The position numbers and the translations under genes are program-made. A DNA stretch of 46,985 nucleotides from Anaerolineae bacterium (GTDB taxonomy: Bacteria > Chloroflexota > Anaerolineae > Aggregatilineales > Aggregatilineaceae): positions 1 through 46,985 of the forward strand of contig JAFGTJ010000458.1 in assembly GCA_016934195.1 (NCBI GenBank). The letters run 5' to 3'. Shown piece after piece: positions 28,801 through 34,837 of the stretch; the stretch's first letter is position 1, and each line of letters starts with the position of its first letter. Under the pieces are notes generated by a model. The model made no database searches, was not told the origin of the DNA, and saw nothing but the letters and a program-made list of their open reading frames with translations.

Positions 28801-29540
28801 ACAATCTGGAGATTATCAGCCTGTATCGCCATTATCTCGCCAGCGCCGGTTACGAGGTCGTAGGCACGGTTCATGCCGGAAACGCGGTTGACATGATCAC
28901 GGCCTACAAACCCAACGTGGTGTTGTTGGACGTTGACGTGTCGGAAGGGTCTGGATGGGACGTGCTGGCCCGGTTGAGCAGCACCCCCGAAACATCGTCT
29001 ACGCCCGTGATCGTATCCAGCATGAACACCGATCTGGAACGGGTGTGGCAGTTGGGCGCGTCCGGTTATCTCCTGAAGCCATTTTCCGAGAGCCAGTTGG
29101 TGGATACGGTGAAAGGCGTTGAGGCCAGCACGGATTGCCAGCATATTCTGCTGGTGGACGACAAGCCGGAAACTGTGCGTGTGTTCCGTGAGGCGCTCGA
29201 AGCCTCCGGGCAGTACTGCGTGACGGAAGCGACGACCGGTCAGCAGGCCATGGATATTATCCAGCAGCCCCAGACCATTGACCTTGTGATCCTGGACCTG
29301 CGAATGCCAGAAGTGGATGGGTTCGAGGTGCTGCAAATGCTGCGCACCAATGCGCGCACGGTAGGCGTGCCGGTGCTGGTACTGACGGCGGAGGACGTGA
29401 ACGCCGAGGAACGTACCGCGCTCCAGACGACCAGTATCTATCGCAAGGATGATCTGGACGAAGAACATTTTCTGCAACAAGTGGAAATGCGACTCGGAAG
29501 CACACAGGAGAATACACGTTTTGAGCATGGTAACAACTAA
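22812..29540 (+). CDS. Giant hybrid histidine kinase: sensor-HAMP-multiGAF-PAS-HisKA-HATPase-REC-REC
   Basis: The 2242-residue protein starts with a two-TM extracytoplasmic sensor (about 10-215) and HAMP (about 213-270). Then follow a full GAF (281-450), a short GAF after the linker LNRQLTRSVW (459-556), two more GAFs (563-735, 746-900), a PAS domain (905-1025; MPTGILVMDTQGNVLLANQN) and four further GAFs (about 1040-1195, 1200-1370, 1375-1540, 1545-1700). The kinase core has His1731 in SHELRTPLNS, the N box LLNLVSNAAKF, VVDTGIGI and GTGMGLPLAKS. Two receivers carry Asp2040 (LLDVDVS) and Asp2162 (VILDLRMPEVDGFE). The first has Glu-Asn in place of the usual acidic pair (VIENN). It is the only clear output among the first seven operon genes. 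Start spacing is 4 nt. Confidence 0.93.
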   Translation: MLRRRGIQAQIVQIIVIALIFLAAILQIVNSLRQRESLIKANRAQALGMAVSLHESIKAFDLMFTTLPDVLDVDQNLLVLRLLPQMTSMFNQGFADFVEGDLSVAFESLVLSNGAVINHSKPEARNKTAAELGIADLPLDRTVRRDIPGYAPVYLTRVEIDATDTFVGTELNFIVGIYAEPIDSELRQGLIFSGVAALAGVLLVSSVAAYMVRRGVIRPIHNVQTAALNFSQGKLTHRIDPKGSAEFYNLAETLNRMAGNLQQSREVVEALLNNMSSRVQSHDRDLQIAADIGRIAASLRDVDTLLQETVDQICARFETIYHAQIFLLDELGEYAVLVKSTGEAGRRLLSFGHKISVGSDSVIGRVTLRGQVVMVSDTLAGEVPWQPNPVLPHTRAEMALPLAIEQRVIGALDVQSIKPDVFTSEMVQVFGVLADQLAIAIRNAQLLSESERRVREIDSLNRQLTRSVWQTFVTAERGGQPSGYLYDQMNTVSLDAENTAVLMPQRTEVPIQVRGETIGMLAAAAPGDESLTDDDQMLVRALADRVALAIENARLFERTQRALSETERLYEAARTVSGTSALADIYPLVAEQIGTAAPSVDAIDIMLSGPAPTLIQYLEDVYRWQRNTESGSLDPERLQVPPLESFVEGGLPENEPLLYRDAAADMAASHPLYARLNNRAARSVLIAPLHAGGQWFGVVVCSGHHTGGFEAAYVSFVSALCDQLAIAIENRRLFEDAQAEARRARALAEAGQLASRIAGDYVSGLQHLFEVVAGPGGYDRWWFGLLSDDGSALGMVTESGIPLSTVDVQNDQHALAEVARIGEIVLINDPVDHPVVGPQDLATVQTWGKHIAMPIHIGSSLTGALLIGRGQEAPNLDERDIQLAATLASQVAVATQNQRLFTEAESQGRRLQTIVDTMPTGILVMDTQGNVLLANQNLRDLLGPDMRPDTGARPEPYPIVRTGTQDPYPRDEWPLSQVVSLGVPVVVDDMTVLHPAGYEISVLAQAAPITNAAGEVTAVVGAFQDITELQELERALQDSLRETTLLYEASQSISRANTMDELLDVTLRQIMTMALSPDRVYVFLQEAEDDERYTLRLVASEPSEPLENCALSGFSPMLGPEPIIVTASTAPDEFRSCFEQMEVGVLGSFPLRVHQYINGWIMVGFTDPSGLMTEQRRFMTTLADQAAVTVENQRLLGRTEAALENTARLYRVSRAIADAHGALDILRAFVNYGAPRPVGYAALYLLMGDHEDTTNTVVELAAAWGDRTATDPVGTRYQAERFAYWGQLTSRGITHFDDVAAAFNLDPEIQYWFTILEIEAAALIPLRLADRPVGVILIGLDEPWVHSNSQLRIYQSMADQSAISLENTRLYQQAERRARQLSTSVEIGRAVTSILSLDELLPRVVNQIREAFEYDHAQVFLLSEDGVRANLVASTGSAGQQMLAVRHSLPVGSQSVIGQVTETGKPQIALDTADAFVIHRVNPYLPDTRSEMALPLIARGQILGALDVQSNRPGTFTPNDVQILTPLADMVAIAINNARLYEVSQERAEEMAFLFNVTTAATTSSDLSQSLEQAVETLRVMMGVTSASIFLPDESGEHMIKGADVGATGEEIGPSLVSFDRGLIGWVARHREPAIIGDVAQDPRRLPTLETTQSVIVVPLQTVGRLVGVLGVESDKLNAFDDNDLRLLQALSGSLAAIIQNQQLLREVQLANERLLEVDRLKTNFLAAMSHELRTPLNSIIGFSRVILKGIDGPLTDTQEQDITTIYDSGKHLLGLVNDILDQAKIEAGKMELSFGYFKLQDVVTGVMSSAIGLTRDKPVRLHTDIAENLPDAYGDEFRTRQVLLNLVSNAAKFTPEGSISVSAFPIVEEGQQYLQVSVVDTGIGIAKEDMYLLFEAFQQVDNSLTRSVEGTGMGLPLAKSLTELQHGRIWVDSAPGIGSTFSITVPTGPQPEEGAEGQRPGDAATPVVREVDTPLIAPSPRSALPDPAKVALVIENNLEIISLYRHYLASAGYEVVGTVHAGNAVDMITAYKPNVVLLDVDVSEGSGWDVLARLSSTPETSSTPVIVSSMNTDLERVWQLGASGYLLKPFSESQLVDTVKGVEASTDCQHILLVDDKPETVRVFREALEASGQYCVTEATTGQQAMDIIQQPQTIDLVILDLRMPEVDGFEVLQMLRTNARTVGVPVLVLTAEDVNAEERTALQTTSIYRKDDLDEEHFLQQVEMRLGSTQENTRFEHGNN

Positions 29541-31170
29541 GCGGATTCAGTTACGCTGCACCAACTGTGGACATATCATGCAATACGATGGCACGCGCAC
29601 TATGTGCCCGCGTTGTGATGAGAACATTCTTGAAGCCAAATATGATCTGGAAGCGCTCCGCCAGGGAGACTGGCTCGCGCAGTTAGCGCGCCGCAAACCG
29701 GGCGTATGGCGCTATCACGAACTGCTGCCTGTTCTGGATACCCGGCACGTCGTCACGATGGGCGAGGGGGGCACCCCGATGCTCAAGGCCCCTAACCTGG
29801 GCCTGATGTTGGGCTTAAAAAATCTGTATATCAAGGATGAGCGCCAGGGACCAACCGGATCGTTTAAGGACCGGCAGGCGGCGGTGGCGATCTCGGTGCT
29901 GCGCGAAATGGGCATCCCGTCGGTAGTGGTGGCGTCAACCGGCAATGTAGCCATTGCGTATGCGGCCTATGCCGCGCGCGCCGGAATTAAGCTGTGGGCC
30001 TTCCTGACCAGCCAGGTTCCCGGCGAAAAAATGCGCGAAGTGGCGATCTATGGCGCGGAAGTGATCAAAGTCACCGGGACGTATGACGAAACTAAAGCCA
30101 TCGCCGCCCAGTTTGCGCAATCTAAAGGGCTGTTTCTGGATCGCGGCATCAAGAGTATTGCGGCGGTCGAAAGCATGAAAACGATGGCGTTTGAGATCGC
30201 TGAGGACCTGGAATGGCGCGCGCCAGACTGGTTCATTCAGGGCGTCAGCGGCGGGATGGGGCCAATTGGTGTTGCCAAAGGGTTTGAGGAACTGCGCCAG
30301 CTTGGGTTAGTGGATAAAGTGCCCGCGTTAGGCATCGTGCAGTCGGAAGGCTGCGCGCCGATGGTTCATGCCTTTAAAGCCGGACAGCGGATCGCCGTGC
30401 CGGTTGAGAATCCCCAGACCATTATTGCCACCCTCAGCACCGGGCGTCCGGGGCGGGCGTATGAACTGCTGTGGGCGCTGATGCAAAAATACGGCGGTGC
30501 CGCCGAGAGCGCCAGTGACGAGGAAGCATTTGAGGCGCTGCGCCTGCTGGCGCGTATCGACGGTCTTTCCGTCGAACCGGCGACGGCGGTTACATTTGCC
30601 GGGTTGTTCAAGATGGTCCGGGCGGGTACGATTAAGCCGGATGATGTTGTGGTGCTCAATTGTTCCGGTCACACCTTCCCGGTGGAAAAACATATTTTGG
30701 GCGACCAGTGGGCGCACGATGTTGACGTATCGGATGTAGGGCGCAAGGTGTCTTTGCCGGAAGAAGGGCTGCTGTCGGCGCTGGAACAGGTCGATGCAGC
30801 GGTCAGCCGGGTTGTCGTGATCGAGGATACGCCCAGCGCCGCTCGCTTGATCAGTCGGATTTTGCAAACACGCGGCCAGTATAAGGTCGAAATTGCGGAG
30901 GATGGCCCTCGTGGGATTGATCTGGTGCGCCGGATCAAGCCGGACGTGATCATCACCGACCTTATGATGCCGGGGATGGATGGTTTCCAGGTAATCGACA
31001 CGCTCAAGGCCGACCCGGAATTAAGCCGGATTCCGGTGATTGTGTTGACGGCAAAGGAACTCACGCCGCGCGAACGTGACCGGCTCAGCGGGCAGATCGA
31101 CGCGCTGCTGCAAAAGGGGGGATTTTTGGATGAGGAGTTGCTGCAAAGTATCGTCAAATCGCTGCAATAG
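29521..31170 (+). CDS. thrC: Threonine synthase fused to a C-terminal receiver domain
   Basis: Residues 1-415 are a PLP-dependent threonine synthase: an N-terminal zinc ribbon (CTNCGH, CPRCDE), the PLP lysine Lys116 in TGSFKDRQ, ASTGNVAIAYAAYAARAG, and the glycine-rich GVSGGMGPIG. By family knowledge it converts O-phosphohomoserine to threonine and phosphate. From about residue 428 a complete receiver domain follows: VVVIEDTPSAARLI, Asp480 in VIITDLMMPGMDGFQV, IVLTAKE and a C-terminal Lys in LLQKGGF. I know of no such fusion as a standard form. The TTG at 29521 has AGGAG 10 nt upstream; the ATG at 29527 is the alternative. Either overlaps the hybrid kinase gene. Activity may respond to phosphorylation by a kinase of this operon (inference). 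Confidence 0.9.
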   Translation: MSMVTTKRIQLRCTNCGHIMQYDGTRTMCPRCDENILEAKYDLEALRQGDWLAQLARRKPGVWRYHELLPVLDTRHVVTMGEGGTPMLKAPNLGLMLGLKNLYIKDERQGPTGSFKDRQAAVAISVLREMGIPSVVVASTGNVAIAYAAYAARAGIKLWAFLTSQVPGEKMREVAIYGAEVIKVTGTYDETKAIAAQFAQSKGLFLDRGIKSIAAVESMKTMAFEIAEDLEWRAPDWFIQGVSGGMGPIGVAKGFEELRQLGLVDKVPALGIVQSEGCAPMVHAFKAGQRIAVPVENPQTIIATLSTGRPGRAYELLWALMQKYGGAAESASDEEAFEALRLLARIDGLSVEPATAVTFAGLFKMVRAGTIKPDDVVVLNCSGHTFPVEKHILGDQWAHDVDVSDVGRKVSLPEEGLLSALEQVDAAVSRVVVIEDTPSAARLISRILQTRGQYKVEIAEDGPRGIDLVRRIKPDVIITDLMMPGMDGFQVIDTLKADPELSRIPVIVLTAKELTPRERDRLSGQIDALLQKGGFLDEELLQSIVKSLQ

Positions 31171-31173
31171 TTT

Positions 31174-32487
31174 ATGGCGCGAGAACCCATGACGCAACCT
31201 GTGACGCAACAAATGACAGAAACTAAAACCATTCTGTATATTGAAGATGACGAATCCAGCCGGACTCTGATTCAGCGCTTGCTATCCTATGCCGGGTACA
31301 AGGTGCTGTTGGCGGAGCGCGCGTTGGACGGGATCGATCTGGCTCAGAAACACCGGCCCGATCTGATCCTGACCGACATCAACCTGCCGGATTTGAGCGG
31401 GCGCGAGATCACGGTCCGGCTGCGAGCCGATCCGCGTCTGGCAAAAGTGCCGATTGTGGCGCTGACGGCCCAAAGCCACTCTGTTGAACGTGATAAGACC
31501 TTCGTGGCCGGGGTGACGGGCTATATCACCAAGCCGGTCGATGTGGATACGCTCACGACGCAAATCGAGGCGTATATCAAAGGCCACCGGGATAAGGTGG
31601 ATGTCGATAAACTGCACTCGGCGCAGCGGGCGTACAACGAGGAATTGGTAGAACGGTTGGAATCTAATGTCCGCGATCTCGAAGCCGCCAACCGGGATTT
31701 GCGGCGTCTGGACCGGATCAAGGACGATTTCATCCAGCTCACGGCTCACGAGCTGCGCACGCCGCTGACGACGGTACACGGTTACTGCCGGTTAGTCCAA
31801 TCGTCGGACGCGATCCGGGCCGTGATGGACCAGGACGCTGAAGTTAACGCGAGTCTGACCGGACTGATCGACTCGGTGGAGCGTCTGCACACTGTTGTGA
31901 ACGAGATCATCACCGTGTCGCGCATTGCATCGGGACGGGTGCATCTGACGTTGGGGCCGACCAATTTGTCCGAGGTCTTTGACCGGGTGATCACCGGGTA
32001 TGCCCAGGTAATCGAACAGCGCAAACTGACTCTTAAACGCGATCCGCGTCACTGGCCTCGCTCGTTTTTCGCGGACGTGTCGCTGTTGGAAATGGCGTTC
32101 GATAACTTGCTCGGCAACGCTATCAAATATACGCCTGATGGCGGAACAATCCGGGTAGACGCTCATGTCAAGCAGGAAAAACACGTCCTGGTCAGTGTAC
32201 AGGATTCCGGGATTGGGATTAATGTAGAGGATCAGGCCTACATTTTTGATCGTTTCTATACTGCGGGCGATACACAGCTTCACTCGACCAGCAAGACCGC
32301 GTTCCGAGGCGGCGGGTTGGGGTTAGGACTGGCGATCTGCCGCAACATTATCGAAGCCCATAAAGGGAAAATCTGGGTCAAGAGTGAAGGATGCGACGAG
32401 GAAAAAATGCCCGGCAGCACGTTTTTTGTCGAACTGCCGCTGCTGGGTGAACTGCCTTCACAGCCGTCGAGCCAGGTGACCAGTTAG
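31174..32487 (+). CDS. Receiver-histidine kinase (REC-HisKA-HATPase)
   Basis: The N-terminal receiver has the acidic pocket ILYIEDDESS, Asp68 in LILTDINLPDLSG, and VALTAQ and YITKPVD. A coiled coil leads into a histidine kinase with His192 in TAHELRTPLTT, the N box DNLLGNAIKYTPDGG, VQDSGIGI, FDRFYTAGD and GGGLGLGLAIC. There is no membrane segment, so it should be cytoplasmic. Such REC-first kinases usually receive phosphoryl groups or allosteric input from an upstream kinase; here the candidates are the giant hybrid kinase and the lone receiver. It starts 3 nt after the threonine synthase stop. ATG codons at 31189 and 31213 are alternative starts because no clear ribosome-binding site is seen. 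Confidence 0.92.
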   Translation: MAREPMTQPVTQQMTETKTILYIEDDESSRTLIQRLLSYAGYKVLLAERALDGIDLAQKHRPDLILTDINLPDLSGREITVRLRADPRLAKVPIVALTAQSHSVERDKTFVAGVTGYITKPVDVDTLTTQIEAYIKGHRDKVDVDKLHSAQRAYNEELVERLESNVRDLEAANRDLRRLDRIKDDFIQLTAHELRTPLTTVHGYCRLVQSSDAIRAVMDQDAEVNASLTGLIDSVERLHTVVNEIITVSRIASGRVHLTLGPTNLSEVFDRVITGYAQVIEQRKLTLKRDPRHWPRSFFADVSLLEMAFDNLLGNAIKYTPDGGTIRVDAHVKQEKHVLVSVQDSGIGINVEDQAYIFDRFYTAGDTQLHSTSKTAFRGGGLGLGLAICRNIIEAHKGKIWVKSEGCDEEKMPGSTFFVELPLLGELPSQPSSQVTS

Positions 32488-32490
32488 TTT

Positions 32491-33582
32491 ATGGATGATT
32501 ACACCACACGACGTGCCCGCCTGATTACAGCTTTGTTGTCCCCGGTTTTTTTGGGAATGGCCCCGGTGTTCGGCAAGCTGGCGCTGCGCGGCGGCTCAGA
32601 CCCTTTTACCGTCGCGGCGGTCCGAACGGCGTTTGCGGCGTTACTGTTGTGGGTGCTGTACCTCATTTTCTGGCGGAAGTATATTTATATCTACACGGCG
32701 GGTTTCCTGGGATGCGCGGTTGTCGGCACGATTAACGGCATTGGTTCGTTGATGTACTACAACGGCCTGAACCGGATGGACGCTTCGATGTCCCAGTTGT
32801 TGAACGGGACTTATCTGGTTTTTGTGGTGCTGCTGGCCCGGTTAGGCGGGCAGTCGCTGTCCTGGCGGACGGCGATGCGGGTAGGGTTGGCATTGGCGGG
32901 CCTGATGTTGATTACGGGCGGTGTGCGCGGCCAGGTGAACTGGTTTGGTGTTGGCCTTATGTTGGGGAATGCGCTTTTGTTCGCGGGGACAGTTGTCTTG
33001 AGTCAGCGTGTGTTGTGGGAGATGCCCGCGCAGACGGTGACGTTGTATGTCGTGACCGTGATGGCCGGGATCGTGGTGATGGCGCGGATTGCTTATGATG
33101 TGCATTGGCTGCCCCAAACCGGCGACGCGACGCTGGCAATTCTGGCATTAGCGCTGACCACCGCATTATCCCGGCTGACGTTGTTCGCTGGAGTGAAGAA
33201 TCTCGGCAGTTTACAAACCACGTTACTCGCCATTACCGAACTGGCGGTAGCGGTGGCTCTGTCGTTCGTGGCATTGGACGAACGCCTGACTACTGTTCAA
33301 TGGATCGGTGTGGGCGCGTTTGTGCTGAGCTTGCTGTTACAGGGCAGCGGGCAATATGCCGATGACGCCCCACGCGGCGCGATCCCGATGCCCAATATGG
33401 CGGGCATCGCGTTTCAACAGATCGCGTTTATTCACGCTTTTGGCAACAGTGGAATTTCCCAGGATGAACTGGACGCCATCCGGCGAATGATGGGGGTTGA
33501 AGGGCCGCTCCCATCCGAGCCACCCTTAAGCTATCCGGACCAACCGCCCGAATTACCTTCCCCTTCCGATCCAACAGATTAA
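32491..33582 (+). CDS. DMT-superfamily (EamA-type) transporter
   Basis: The protein has about ten hydrophobic segments arranged as two EamA repeats (the first starting LLSPVFLGMAPVFGKLALRGGSDP, the second at about residue 150). By family knowledge these are metabolite or drug exporters/importers of the inner membrane, and several transport amino acids such as threonine and homoserine. Given the threonine synthase two genes upstream, an amino-acid substrate is attractive, but this is only inference. The last 65 residues are a Pro/Ser-rich cytoplasmic tail. It starts 3 nt after the kinase stop and is the last gene of the operon. It converges with the HEAT-repeat gene 18 nt downstream. Confidence 0.87.
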   Translation: MDDYTTRRARLITALLSPVFLGMAPVFGKLALRGGSDPFTVAAVRTAFAALLLWVLYLIFWRKYIYIYTAGFLGCAVVGTINGIGSLMYYNGLNRMDASMSQLLNGTYLVFVVLLARLGGQSLSWRTAMRVGLALAGLMLITGGVRGQVNWFGVGLMLGNALLFAGTVVLSQRVLWEMPAQTVTLYVVTVMAGIVVMARIAYDVHWLPQTGDATLAILALALTTALSRLTLFAGVKNLGSLQTTLLAITELAVAVALSFVALDERLTTVQWIGVGAFVLSLLLQGSGQYADDAPRGAIPMPNMAGIAFQQIAFIHAFGNSGISQDELDAIRRMMGVEGPLPSEPPLSYPDQPPELPSPSDPTD

Positions 33583-33600
33583 GCCTGCCTCATGCGTGAT

Positions 33601-34632
33601 CTATTTTGAGTTGCTGCGCTGTTTCAGAAATGCGATTAACTTCTTCACCGGTTGGACGATTCCGCTGGTTTGTTCTTTTTCCAGCGGGGGCGGCGGTGCG
33701 CTTTGGGGACGCTTTAGTTGAGGTGTGGCCTCCGGCAGCGTATCGCGCCGTTCAGGAACGGGGTCTGGTTGCGAAAATGCGCTGGCAGCGCCGGTTGTTT
33801 CGGGTGTACCTGATGCGGTAGGCCGCGCGGCGGGTAACGCACTTTTCATGCGGGGGTGTGGGGCAGGCGGCATCACCGGGCGCGGCGTCGCCTCATGGGG
33901 GATTGCCGGTTGTTGGGGTGTGGATGCGGGCGTTTGCGGCGTAGTTTCGGCAGTAGGCGCAGGCGCAAAATGTTTGCGTAGGGTGGCAATCGCGTCTGCG
34001 GTGCCGATCCGCCGGAGCGCGGCGGCGGCAGTGCGCCGTACTACCGGATGCGAATCGTGTAGCGCTGCTGCCAGGGGTTCGACGGCCCATACTGCCTGTA
34101 TCTGGCCGAGCACGGCGGCGGCGTTGCGGCGCACCTGCCACGAGTCCCGCCGCAGTGCGCCTAGCAGTGTGACAACGGCGGGGGCGCTTTGTAGGTCCAG
34201 CAGCGCTTCGGCGGCGGCCAGCCGCACGGCAGGCGGCGCAGCCGCGTTGTGAAACAGGATCACGAGTGGTTCAACGGCCATCCGGTCGCCGAGCTTGCCC
34301 AGGGCGTGGGCGGCGGCAATAACGTTTTGCGGGTGGCGGCTGCGCAAAGTTTTGATCAGCCCGTTAACATCTCTGGCGTTAACCAGCCCGCCAACGTCCG
34401 TCCGGTGATCCAGTTCGTGGATGGCAGCGGCCAGACTGTGCCGGGTCTGTTCGTTGGTTTCATGGCGGAGCGCGGCTTTTAAGGCAGGAACGGCCTGGAC
34501 GGTATCCAGGGCGCGCAATGCAGTAGCGGCTCGCTGCCGGATTTCTGGATCGGGATAAGCCAGCGCGCTGATTAAGCCGTGTGTATCGCGTCTGGATTGG
34601 AGTTGCCAGACATTGGGTCGTGTGTGTGCCAC
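33601..34632 (-). CDS. HEAT-repeat protein
   Basis: Residues about 10-230 hold roughly six HEAT/PBS-lyase-type repeats (such as AVEPLAAALHDSHPVVRRTAAAALRRIG). The rest is a Pro- and Ser-rich disordered tail ending in a basic segment (VKKLIAFLKQRSNSK). Such proteins are protein-binding scaffolds. No lyase active site can be assigned. The track ORF starts at 34743, but I chose the GTG at 34632: AGGGGCG lies upstream of it, and a TATAAT -10 (34664-34669, minus strand) sits between the two candidate starts. The gene is divergent from the PP2C phosphatase, and the pairing suggests a shared role in phospho-signalling, though only by position. Confidence 0.8.
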   Translation of the reverse strand: MAHTRPNVWQLQSRRDTHGLISALAYPDPEIRQRAATALRALDTVQAVPALKAALRHETNEQTRHSLAAAIHELDHRTDVGGLVNARDVNGLIKTLRSRHPQNVIAAAHALGKLGDRMAVEPLVILFHNAAAPPAVRLAAAEALLDLQSAPAVVTLLGALRRDSWQVRRNAAAVLGQIQAVWAVEPLAAALHDSHPVVRRTAAAALRRIGTADAIATLRKHFAPAPTAETTPQTPASTPQQPAIPHEATPRPVMPPAPHPRMKSALPAARPTASGTPETTGAASAFSQPDPVPERRDTLPEATPQLKRPQSAPPPPLEKEQTSGIVQPVKKLIAFLKQRSNSK

Positions 34633-34663
34633 TATCGATTCGCCCCTGGTGACATGTAAATAA

Positions 34664-34669
34664 ATTATA
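34664..34669 (-). promoter_or_regulatory. Candidate -10 box of the HEAT-repeat gene
   Basis: Read on the minus strand this is a perfect TATAAT, about 31 nt before the chosen GTG start. No good -35 box is visible. Confidence 0.4.
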
Positions 34670-34737
34670 TATGCGATCTGGACGGATTTTGTTAGAAGAC
34701 AGGAACATACTTGATTTCTAATCGTTTTCGTGCGTTT

Positions 34738-34765
34738 TTGCAACTAGCCAAACTGTTTGTACAAT
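34738..34765 (+). promoter_or_regulatory. Promoter of the PP2C phosphatase gene
   Basis: TTGCAA (34738-34743), a 16-nt spacer and TACAAT (34760-34765) form a good sigma70-type promoter. Transcription would start near 34772, downstream of the track ORF start and upstream of the chosen ATG at 34838. Confidence 0.6.
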
Positions 34766-34837
34766 GATACGGAGAAGGGCGATACTGAAAAGGACATCCG
34801 CCCTGGGCCGGAAAGTTGCAGAGATGGAGACACAACC

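Noticed and set aside
28533-29528. 331-residue ORF on the minus strand
   Set aside because: It is antisense to the receiver domains of the giant kinase, which have clear motifs. The composition (His, Arg, Gln rich) is typical of a shadow frame.
16044-29540. Phytochrome-type light sensing by the GAF domains
   Set aside because: I see no PHY domain, no conserved chromophore-binding cysteine context and no DIP motif. Nothing supports bilin binding.
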